This document shows positions 42,259 to 48,803 of a stretch of DNA of 48,803 nt, piece by piece; the first letter of the stretch is position 1; the number at the start of each line of letters is the position of its first letter. The stretch is from an uncultured Lachnospiraceae bacterium (GTDB lineage Bacteria; Bacillota; Clostridia; Lachnospirales; Lachnospiraceae): positions 28,811-77,613 of the forward strand of contig CAJUPT010000007.1 in the NCBI GenBank assembly GCA_910588405.1. Direction: 5' to 3'. The notes beneath the pieces are model-generated. The model was not told the DNA's origin, searched no databases, and saw only the letters and a list, made by a program, of their open reading frames with translations. The translations under genes were made by a program, and so were the position numbers.

Positions 42259-43041
42259 TTAGCTCCTCCGTAACCTGGGTACTGCCGAAAGCAGTTTTTT
42301 TGTATAATCATTTTGTGGGGCATTCAACACCTGCTCCGCATCGCCGTATTCCATAACATCACCGTGGTTTAACACCAGTACCCGATCTGCCATGGCGGAC
42401 ACGACACCGATGTCGTGGGTTACGATAATAATGGCGGTGCCGAACATATCCCGCAGCTGCCGCATCTCCATAACCACCTGCTTCTGTACGGCCACGTCCA
42501 GCGCGCTGGTAGGCTCATCCGCCAGCAGGACCGCCGGGTTCATCAGCATGGCAATGGCGATCCCGGCCCGCTGGTTCATGCCGCCGGAAAGCTCGAAAGG
42601 ATAGCTGTCCCAAATCCGGCCGGCATCCTTGAAATTCAGTTTGTCAAACAGTTCCAGCGCCCGCTCTTTTGCCTCCTCTTTGGAGATCTCCATGTGAGCG
42701 GACATACTTTCATGAATCTGTTCTCCGATGGTACGGATGGGACAAAGGGACGCTCCGGCGTCCTGAAAAATCATGCCGATTTTCACCCCCCGGATCTTCC
42801 TGAGTTCCCGCTCCGGAAGATCCGGGATATTCTTCCCCTCAAACCAGATATCTCCCCTCGTCACCAGCCCGTTGCTGCCCAAAAGCCCCATGGCGGCCTT
42901 GATCAGGGTGGACTTCCCGCTGCCCGATTCCCCTACCAGCCCCAAAATTTCACCGGGCCGCAAAGAGACGCTTACATCATGGACAACAGGCCTTCCCCCG
43001 AATGATATTTCTACATTATCATATTTTAACAATTCGGCCAT
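42259..43041 (-). CDS. Second nickel/peptide importer ATPase (OppD/NikD type)
   Basis: 260 residues from ATG 43041 (AAGGAGGGCGCCGTA in front; upstream in-frame codons lie in the RNA element). Walker A GLVGESGSGKST, signature LSGGMNQR and Walker B VLLADEPTSALD are intact. No C-terminal cysteine domain, again NikD-like in length. It is separated from the binding-protein gene by 138 bp that hold the structured RNA element, so the two ATPase genes may be regulated separately from the permeases. Confidence 0.92.
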   Translation of the reverse strand: MAELLKYDNVEISFGGRPVVHDVSVSLRPGEILGLVGESGSGKSTLIKAAMGLLGSNGLVTRGDIWFEGKNIPDLPERELRKIRGVKIGMIFQDAGASLCPIRTIGEQIHESMSAHMEISKEEAKERALELFDKLNFKDAGRIWDSYPFELSGGMNQRAGIAIAMLMNPAVLLADEPTSALDVAVQKQVVMEMRQLRDMFGTAIIIVTHDIGVVSAMADRVLVLNHGDVMEYGDAEQVLNAPQNDYTKKLLSAVPRLRRS

Positions 43042-43075
43042 TACGGCGCCCTCCTTGCAGCCGGTTTTGTATTTT

Positions 43076-43150
43076 ATACTCACGCTCGATGAAATATAAG
43101 TACCACACCATCCGCAGCCGTGAAGCGGCATATTTCCTTATGCGGCTGTG
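43076..43150 (-). ncRNA. Candidate cis-regulatory RNA, copy A
   Basis: On the minus strand: stem P1 CCGCA/TGCGG encloses TAAGGAAATA and a hairpin GCCG-CTTCA-CGGC, then P3 (GTACT/AGTAT) with ATATTTCATCG in its loop. GAAATAT inside P1 is exactly complementary to ATATTTC in the P3 loop (7-bp pseudoknot). Copy B at 48685-48766 has the same layout with compensatory changes. It ends 34 nt before the ATPase start codon. Confidence 0.65.
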
Positions 43151-43179
43151 CCCATTATTCCATATATACAGGCAATGTG

Positions 43180-44805
43180 TTAATTGATATCCAAATCCGC
43201 GGTCAGTTCATAAAAATCGCAGGGATGGGCTGCCAGCCCGGTGACATTTGACTTGCTGATCATGCTCATACGCAGGAAAGAACAGAACACGAAAGCGTTG
43301 TCATCCAAAAGCTGCTGCTGCATCTGAATGGCAGTCTGGTTACGTTCCTCCGTATCAAAGGTACTGTTCAGCCGTACCGCCAGTTCCTCGATCTTGTCAC
43401 TGTGGTAGCTGCCCCTGTTCTTGGTAGATGCGTCCAGACAGTGGGTGGAGAAAAAATTGGCAGGATCGCCCAGGCCGCAGTTTACGTTGGCCCCCACATA
43501 AATATCCCATGCCGACTGATCTTTGGCGATATTGTTATGGTCCGCGGTCACGTTCAGATCCACCTGGATGCCGATCTCCTTCAGCGTAGCCTGCGCAGAC
43601 TCGGCTAAGAGCGGCAGCTCCTGGCGGCTGGGATAGCTGAGCCAGCGGATCGCCAGCTTCTGCCCATCCTTCTCCCGGATGCCGTCCCCGTCGGAATCCA
43701 CCCATCCGGCTTCCTCCAAAACGGCCTTGGCGCCCTCGGGATCATAAGCCTTCGCGGTAAGGGTGGAACCGCCAAAAGCGATGGTATCCGGAAACGCGCC
43801 CTTACCCACATAGCCATAGCCGTTCAGCAGCGTGTTTACAAAGCCTTCTTTGTTAATCCCCATCGCCACGGCCTCCCGGACCGCGTCATCCTGAATGACA
43901 GGCGAGGTAAAATTCATCTGGCAATAAAAAGAACGGCTGGTCTGTGTACCGGAAAAAGTATAATTATCATTCTCAAACAACGGGTAGCTGGCATAGGCCA
44001 TGCCATAGGCGGCGTCAATCTCACCGGACTGGAGCGCCAGTGCCAGGGTATCGCCGTCAGAGATGGTACGGACGGTAATCTCATCGATCTTCACGCCGCC
44101 GTCCCAGTAATTTTCGTTTTTCACCAGATTCAAATGGTCATCGGTAACCAGCTCAACAGCAACATAAGGACCGGTACCCACTACGATACCGTCTTCCGTA
44201 ATTCCGGCTTCCATGTCGATGATACAGCCGTAAGGCTCACTCAGATAGTTCAACAGCGAGGGAGCCGGGACAGATGTTTTAATGGTAAGGTCAAGCCCGT
44301 CGGCCTCTATACTGTCGATCATCAGATCGCCTCTGGCCCTGCCATGAACCTCAATCAGATCTTCCAGGCACGCCTTTACCGCGGCGGCGTCACAGGCCTT
44401 GCCGTTAGAAAAACACACGCTGTCCTTTATGGCAATCTTCCAGGTCAGGTCATCTATCCGCTCATAGGAGGAAGCAATCCAGGGTTCCAGTTCCATACTG
44501 TCATTGATCCTGAACAGTGTCTCCCCCACACCGTAACGTATACAGGCCCAGCCCGCATATGCATTATGAGGATTCACATTCGGCTCCTCATTCTCCGCGT
44601 TAAAAGTCGTATCGCCGAATACAAAGGTTTTCTTGCCGGCACTTTGGGTATTACCGCTGTCTCCGCTGCCGGCGGCAGTTTCTTTTCCCGCTTCCGTACC
44701 GGCAGAGCCGGCTGTTCCGGAACCGGTATCACCTTTACTGCCGCAGCCGGCCAGCATGCCGGCGGACAGGCATAATGCCAACAAAACCGCGATTATCTTT
44801 TTCAT
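43180..44805 (-). CDS. Second nickel/peptide importer binding lipoprotein (SBP family 5)
   Basis: 541 residues from ATG 44805 (TAAGGAGGAACAGTAAC in front). Lipobox LAGC with Cys 21, then a Gly/Ser/Thr-rich linker. Family-5 motifs IRYGVGETLFRINDSMELEP, AIKDSVCFSNGKACDAAAVK and YDPEGAKAVLEEAGWVDSDG are present. It is clearly paralogous to the protein at 36143. Ligand unknown; nickel, cobalt-chelate or peptide are candidates. Confidence 0.9.
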   Translation of the reverse strand: MKKIIAVLLALCLSAGMLAGCGSKGDTGSGTAGSAGTEAGKETAAGSGDSGNTQSAGKKTFVFGDTTFNAENEEPNVNPHNAYAGWACIRYGVGETLFRINDSMELEPWIASSYERIDDLTWKIAIKDSVCFSNGKACDAAAVKACLEDLIEVHGRARGDLMIDSIEADGLDLTIKTSVPAPSLLNYLSEPYGCIIDMEAGITEDGIVVGTGPYVAVELVTDDHLNLVKNENYWDGGVKIDEITVRTISDGDTLALALQSGEIDAAYGMAYASYPLFENDNYTFSGTQTSRSFYCQMNFTSPVIQDDAVREAVAMGINKEGFVNTLLNGYGYVGKGAFPDTIAFGGSTLTAKAYDPEGAKAVLEEAGWVDSDGDGIREKDGQKLAIRWLSYPSRQELPLLAESAQATLKEIGIQVDLNVTADHNNIAKDQSAWDIYVGANVNCGLGDPANFFSTHCLDASTKNRGSYHSDKIEELAVRLNSTFDTEERNQTAIQMQQQLLDDNAFVFCSFLRMSMISKSNVTGLAAHPCDFYELTADLDIN

Positions 44806-44814
44806 GTTACTGTT

Positions 44815-44905
44815 CCTCCTTAAATTGTAGTTCCGCAACTCCTCTACCATCGCTATGAGTACTTAGGGCCTGTTCTTTAGCCCTTTATGTGCTTGTCCGT
44901 TGCTG
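44815..44905 (-). pseudogene. Degenerate copy of the btuF leader ORF
   Basis: The minus strand has AAACAGCAACGGACAAG and then TTGCGGAACTACAATTTAAGGAGG. These align with AAACAGCAACGGATCGGACA and TTGCGGAACTATACCAAAGGAGG of the 29609-29707 leader ORF. Here the frame is interrupted by stops and a shift, so no 32-residue peptide can be made. It occupies the same place, immediately before a binding-protein start. Confidence 0.55.
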
Positions 44906-44917
44906 TTTTTGAATCTT

Positions 44918-45775
44918 TTATCCGGAGCGGCTGTTCCGGGGATCCATATAATCCCGGACCGTGTCGCCTAACAGATTAAACAACACGACGGAAATAAAGA
45001 TGCCGATGCCGGGCGAAAGAACCACCCACGGGTACATCTGCAGCATGCTGCGTCCGGTACTCATCATGTTTCCCCATTCCGCCGTAGGCGGTACGGCGCC
45101 CAATCCAAGGAACGACAGCCCCGCCAGCTCCATCATCATCGTGCCGATGTCCAGCATGGCGGTCACCAGGACAGGTCCCAGAATATTCGGCAGGATATGC
45201 CGAAGGATGACCTGCGCGGAGGAACTCCCCGCCAATTTCGCCGCGCTGACAAAATCCTCCGCTTTGACGGCAAGGGTCTGGCTGCGTGCTACCCTGGAAT
45301 ATTTGGGCCAGCTGACCACCGCCAGGGCCAGCACCGCATTCCCGATCCCTCCGTTCAGCAACGCGGCCACGGCCATGGCAAACACCAGGCCGGGAAAAGC
45401 CAGACAGACGTCGGAGATCCGCATCACCACCGAATCCACCCTGCCGCCGTAATAGCCGCAGAGTGTCCCCACCACGGTGCCGAACACGGAAATCACCGCC
45501 ACCAGGGCCAGTGTGGCAAAGATACTGGTCCGCCCGCCCACCAGGACCCTGGAGAACATATCCCTTCCATGTTGGTCTGTCCCCATGATATGGCTGGCGG
45601 AAGGCGGCTGCATCGCCTCATCCAGATTCTGCAGGTAAGGGTCATAGGGTGCCAGCCGCATGGAAAAAAGGGCTGCCAGCAACAGCGCCGCTACCAACAC
45701 AAGAAATATGTACAGCCTTAATTTCGTATTGTCGCGCCTTAGCTTTTGCGCACGTACCGTAACAGCTTTACTCAT
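44918..45775 (-). CDS. Second nickel/peptide importer permease (NikC/OppC type)
   Basis: 285 residues from ATG 45775 (GGAGGTATGGAGGA in front; it overlaps the stop of the other permease by four bases). HIMGTDQHGRDMFSRVLVGG is the OppC N-terminal motif; the EAA loop is AKLAGSSSAQVILRHILPNI. Six membrane segments. The longer upstream frame is the shadow of the other permease gene. Confidence 0.92.
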   Translation of the reverse strand: MSKAVTVRAQKLRRDNTKLRLYIFLVLVAALLLAALFSMRLAPYDPYLQNLDEAMQPPSASHIMGTDQHGRDMFSRVLVGGRTSIFATLALVAVISVFGTVVGTLCGYYGGRVDSVVMRISDVCLAFPGLVFAMAVAALLNGGIGNAVLALAVVSWPKYSRVARSQTLAVKAEDFVSAAKLAGSSSAQVILRHILPNILGPVLVTAMLDIGTMMMELAGLSFLGLGAVPPTAEWGNMMSTGRSMLQMYPWVVLSPGIGIFISVVLFNLLGDTVRDYMDPRNSRSG

Positions 45776-46716
45776 TCCTCCATACCTCCCAGACGAATCC
45801 TGGGGTCTAAAAACCGATAAGAAAGATCTGTTATCAGATTCACCAACACATAGATGACAGCCATCCACATCACATAGGCCTGAATAATCGGATAGTCCCT
45901 CATGTTGATGGCATCCACCGCCATTTTCCCTACGCCGTCCCACATAAAAATAGATTCCACGATGGCCGTGCCCCCCAGAAGGCTTCCCACGGACAGCGTC
46001 AAAAGGGTAATGATGGTAACCAGGGACGCTTTCAAAACGCTTTTCCACATGATTACGGAGAATTTCACGCCCCTGGCCCTGGCGCCTGCCACATACTCCT
46101 TGCCAAGCTCCTCCAGAATCGTGGCCCGCACCTGCCGCAGGTATTTGGCGGACATGGCTATGGCCAGCGTCAGGCTGGGCATGGCCACGCTTTTTAGCCC
46201 CACGCCTTTTGCAATTACCGGAAACACATTTAACCGGATCGCGAAGAAATACATCAAAAGCAACGCCACAAAAAAATTCGGCATGCTGTTCCCCAGGAAG
46301 CTGCAGATCCGGATCAGGTAATCTGTGAATCTGTTCTGTTTAACTGCGGCTAAAATACCCAGAGGGATCGATATCACTATGGTCAGGAGAATGGAAGCTA
46401 CCGTCAGAAGCAGCGTGGCCGGGAGTTTGGACACGAAGGTAGAAAACACAGGCTTTGACGATATATAGCTGGTTCCCATGTCCCCTTTCAGAAGATTGCC
46501 CAGCCACACAAAGTACTGGACCAGGAAAGGCTTATCCAGCCCCAGTTCCCTTCTGGCCGCGTCGATTACCTCCTGGGAAACCGCGGAACCGGTATTCTCC
46601 ATCTTCTGCTCCACCGCGTCGCTGCCCGCGATGCGCATCATGGCAAAAGACAGGAAGGTGATGGCCAGCAGGATCGGGATCAGCTGGAGAAAACGTTTTA
46701 ACACATATTTTTGCAT
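45772..46716 (-). CDS. Second nickel/peptide importer permease (NikB/OppB type)
   Basis: 314 residues; ATG 46716 after GAGGTAGCCTA. LLAITFLSFAMMRIAGSDAV is the family start but lacks the usual SPGDP. The EAA region is RARGVKFSVIMWKSVLKASL. First gene of the second transporter cluster. No cobalamin riboswitch is present upstream. Confidence 0.92.
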   Translation of the reverse strand: MQKYVLKRFLQLIPILLAITFLSFAMMRIAGSDAVEQKMENTGSAVSQEVIDAARRELGLDKPFLVQYFVWLGNLLKGDMGTSYISSKPVFSTFVSKLPATLLLTVASILLTIVISIPLGILAAVKQNRFTDYLIRICSFLGNSMPNFFVALLLMYFFAIRLNVFPVIAKGVGLKSVAMPSLTLAIAMSAKYLRQVRATILEELGKEYVAGARARGVKFSVIMWKSVLKASLVTIITLLTLSVGSLLGGTAIVESIFMWDGVGKMAVDAINMRDYPIIQAYVMWMAVIYVLVNLITDLSYRFLDPRIRLGGMEE

Positions 46717-47314
46717 TAGGCTACCTCACTTTTGCATACTTATCCCTGCCCCGCTCCCTCTTATGTGTGATTCCTTCAATCTCATCGGCAAGACTCCAAT
46801 CCCGGAACAAAAGACAGGCCGTGAACCCAACAAGCAACGTAAGGCTTTGGCATCCGTCAAAATTCATCATCTTTTCTCACGAAAAAATCAACAGATCGAC
46901 AGGAATCAATTACTGCCAAAAACGATCGTATTTTGTTTCTCACGATAAATATTATATGTACAGAAAAATGCCTGTACAAGCCCCCCATGGGGATGTTTTT
47001 TACGCGTTTTTACAGGTCCTTTTAATTTTTCCCGGCACATTTCGGCGCATTGTAATCAGATACAGGGATTGCCCATGAGTGTCGCCGAAGAATCATGAAA
47101 GATTAAATTCTATTTATATCAGACCAGATTCTATCAAAGATTATAATAAAAGGATTGTTTTGAAAGTTTTGCATATTTTTCTTTATGACGAAACCATCCT
47201 TTTTCTTAGTTTCTATTAACTTTTACACTATTTATTGGGCAATGTTTATCCACCCTTGGCGATTAAACGTGAAAACAAATAAATCCAGATTTCACGCATC
47301 CAGATCTATTTGTT
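46717..47314. other. Intergenic upstream of the second importer, no gene seen
   Basis: 598 bp, AT-rich towards 47100-47300. A minus-strand frame without ribosome binding site reaches into the permease start, and I see no riboswitch landmarks. The importer promoter must lie here, but no hexamer pair stands out. CCCCATGGGG followed by ATGTTTTTT near 46983-47000 could be a plus-strand terminator. Confidence 0.35.
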
Positions 47315-48082
47315 TTATTTTTTATCCCGTAAAGGCTTATCAGCTGTCACCAAAAACATCGGCATGGAACGGTACAGAAGCTGTTTCGGCACATCATATA
47401 CATATTCATTCACACGTTCTGTCACCCGGATATTACAGTATCCGAATTCTGGCAGATGATCCTTATCCCAGTCCGGACGCCAGACATTATTAAAATAAAG
47501 CGTTTTTCTGAATTCGGCATCAGTTTTTTCATCGCCATGATATGTATTTTCCGGCTCCCCGTACAGCCTGATGTATTCTTCCCGGTCTCTGGCACATGCC
47601 TGCGTGAGGGCCGGATCTCTGCTGTAATGCCAGTTTGCGTCCAGATACAGCAGTCTGCCTCCCGGTTTCAATACGCGCAGCCATTCACGAAATGCCTGCT
47701 CCGGGCGGTAAAGAATCCAGGTTACATTTCTGCTGATCAGATAATCAAATGTATTATCCGCAAATTCCAGCGCATGGTTATCCATCCTGAAATAACTTGC
47801 TTTTATGCCTGCCCTCTCCGCGTTTCTGCCCGCCGTCTCAACCATTTTCTGAGAACAGTCAATTCCGGTGGCCTTCCACCCCATCAATCCCATTAAAACA
47901 GAAAAATATCCTGGCCCGGTACCAACATCCAATACCCTTCCTGTTTTACAGGGCGCATTTTCTCTCAGAAGATTACCCCACTTTTTTGCCCGTTCGTCCG
48001 CAAACTCCCGCTGAATGATCTGGTCATACCCTTCCGCGCAGAAATCCCATCTGTTTCCTGTTACTCGTGCCACCGCATCCAT
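47315..48082 (-). CDS. Class I SAM-dependent methyltransferase
   Basis: 255 residues from ATG 48082 (GGAAAGGTGGTGGCAGGCG in front). The Rossmann motifs are VLDVGTGPGYFSVLMGLMG (motif I), GIDCSQKMVETA (motif II) and ISRNVTWILYRP with LRVLKPGGRLLYLD (post-I/III). It follows the FmdE gene by 31 bp, and the two are probably co-transcribed. The substrate is unknown; a small molecule is suggested by family. Longer starts overlapping fmdE are possible but less well supported. Confidence 0.9.
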   Translation of the reverse strand: MDAVARVTGNRWDFCAEGYDQIIQREFADERAKKWGNLLRENAPCKTGRVLDVGTGPGYFSVLMGLMGWKATGIDCSQKMVETAGRNAERAGIKASYFRMDNHALEFADNTFDYLISRNVTWILYRPEQAFREWLRVLKPGGRLLYLDANWHYSRDPALTQACARDREEYIRLYGEPENTYHGDEKTDAEFRKTLYFNNVWRPDWDKDHLPEFGYCNIRVTERVNEYVYDVPKQLLYRSMPMFLVTADKPLRDKK

Positions 48083-48113
48083 CGCCTGCCACCACCTTTC
48101 CCCATCAAACCTT

Positions 48114-48665
48114 TTACACCTGAAACCTGTCATACTGCCCATAACAATCCAGGCACAGTTTTTGATCCCCGGCCAGCCGGATCCAGTTGGCGCCGGCGGT
48201 TTCACCGCAGACGTCACAGGTATAGGAATCAAACAGGCGGGCATGTTCGGGCAGCGGGATCCGGGCTTCTTTCACGTCAAACATCTCCTCCGGGGCGCAG
48301 CCCTGATAATAGGCGAAGGACTCCTCCCGGGTCATCTCGCCGGGCTTTGGTTTCAGAACCAGACGGACTGATTTCCCGGTGTTACGGTTATAAAAGGAAA
48401 ACGCCTGCTTCCCACGCATGTGGAACAAAAGGTTCCCCTTTCCCACGCTGCATCCTAAAATCGCCTGGATGGCGTCCACACCGCAGGCGTCGTTTTCCGC
48501 GATACACACCACATCCTCATCGCCTGAAAAACTTAAATCCAGCAGCCTGACGGCATACAGCGCCGCCTTATAGCCGATCGTCAGGCCGCCGCATACATGT
48601 CCGTGAAAAGCCGCCGCCTTTTCCCACAGTTCTTTTTCATTGATCTCTTTCATTTCTTCTTTCAT
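48114..48665 (-). CDS. FmdE-family protein
   Basis: 183 residues from ATG 48665 (AAGGAGGAGCAGACC in front). FHGHVCGGLTIGYKAALYA and ENDACGVDAIQAILGCSVGK are the conserved FmdE/FwdE segments with the metal-binding Cys/His residues. The C-terminus has a CDVCG..CLDC zinc finger. The family is named after a gene in molybdenum formylmethanofuran dehydrogenase operons, but its members occur in non-methanogens near metal transporters and molybdo-enzymes; the exact role is not established. Copy B of the structured RNA lies directly upstream. Confidence 0.9.
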   Translation of the reverse strand: MKEEMKEINEKELWEKAAAFHGHVCGGLTIGYKAALYAVRLLDLSFSGDEDVVCIAENDACGVDAIQAILGCSVGKGNLLFHMRGKQAFSFYNRNTGKSVRLVLKPKPGEMTREESFAYYQGCAPEEMFDVKEARIPLPEHARLFDSYTCDVCGETAGANWIRLAGDQKLCLDCYGQYDRFQV

Positions 48666-48684
48666 GGTCTGCTCCTCCTTGTTT

Positions 48685-48766
48685 GATACCCATGGCCGAT
48701 GAAATCTGCAGTGGGTATCGCGCCGACCACAGCCGCAAAGCGTCATATTTCATTATGTGGCCACGC
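48685..48766 (-). ncRNA. Candidate cis-regulatory RNA, copy B
   Basis: Minus strand: P1 CCACA/TGTGG (CCGCA/TGCGG in copy A), inner TAATGAAATA, hairpin CGC-TTT-GCG, and P3 GATACCCA/TGGGTATC with GATTTCATCGG in its loop. ATGAAAT in P1 pairs perfectly with ATTTCAT in the P3 loop. Its 3' end lies 19 nt before the fmdE start, next to the Shine-Dalgarno, so control of translation is plausible. The 5' side may extend beyond the window. Confidence 0.65.
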
Positions 48767-48803
48767 ACCCTCTCTATCATTTCACCATCACATATATAAT
48801 GGA

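Noticed and set aside
46767..47078. Possible transposase remnant upstream of the second importer
   Set aside because: Short frames on both strands, no recognisable transposase motif or inverted terminal repeats.

Overview
The window looks like a chromosomal segment from a gut Clostridium-type Lachnospiraceae (Enterocloster/Hungatella/Lachnoclostridium-like). This is inferred from strong AGGAGG-type ribosome binding sites, the Rpn nuclease families, clostridial cobalamin riboswitches and a repeat of a kind I recall from these genomes. No rRNA, tRNA, CRISPR array, integrase, relaxase or transposase is visible.

Region 1 (about 1-25.3 kb) is an accessory island with replication and maintenance functions, almost all on the minus strand. 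It carries NAD-dependent DNA ligase, SSB, a CHC2/Toprim primase-like protein, a ParM-like actin and a ParR-like partner, a HExxH-VWA protein with a MoxR-type AAA+ ATPase and a YkgJ-type protein, three Rpn nucleases, an XRE regulator, a tandem pair of XRE regulators and about ten genes of unknown function. Three gene blocks, headed by ligA, ssb and the ykgJ-like gene, begin the same way. Each has a near-consensus promoter (TTG-type -35, 17-nt spacer, TGCTATACT extended -10), then a conserved RNA of about 85-90 nt ending in an intrinsic terminator, then more hairpins, then the genes. This shared leader or small-RNA family is the main unexplained signal of the island. All three Rpn genes also have a strong internal Shine-Dalgarno and in-frame ATG for their C-terminal domain, and one such domain is duplicated as a free-standing gene.

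Region 2 (about 25.4-48.8 kb) is centred on corrinoid and metal acquisition. It holds a cysteine-rich small-domain protein and a BtuFCD-type importer behind a cobalamin riboswitch and a 32-codon leader ORF. Next come a LysR regulator, an orphan cobalamin riboswitch, and an eight-gene operon behind a third cobalamin riboswitch. That operon encodes a nickel/peptide-type ABC importer (two permeases, binding protein, two ATPases), a threonine-synthase-like PLP enzyme and a MATE exporter, with a divergent LysR gene. A second complete nickel/peptide-type importer follows, then a SAM methyltransferase and an FmdE-family protein.

In region 2 the genes suggest corrinoid uptake plus cobalt/nickel or metallophore uptake under B12 control. 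The third operon could in principle make (PLP enzyme), export (MATE) and re-import (ABC) a small metal ligand; this is a hypothesis. A second, apparently different structured RNA occurs twice: ahead of the ATPase genes of the second importer and ahead of fmdE. Its helices covary between the copies and each copy has a 7-bp pseudoknot, so it is a candidate unrecognised cis-regulatory RNA linking these two loci.
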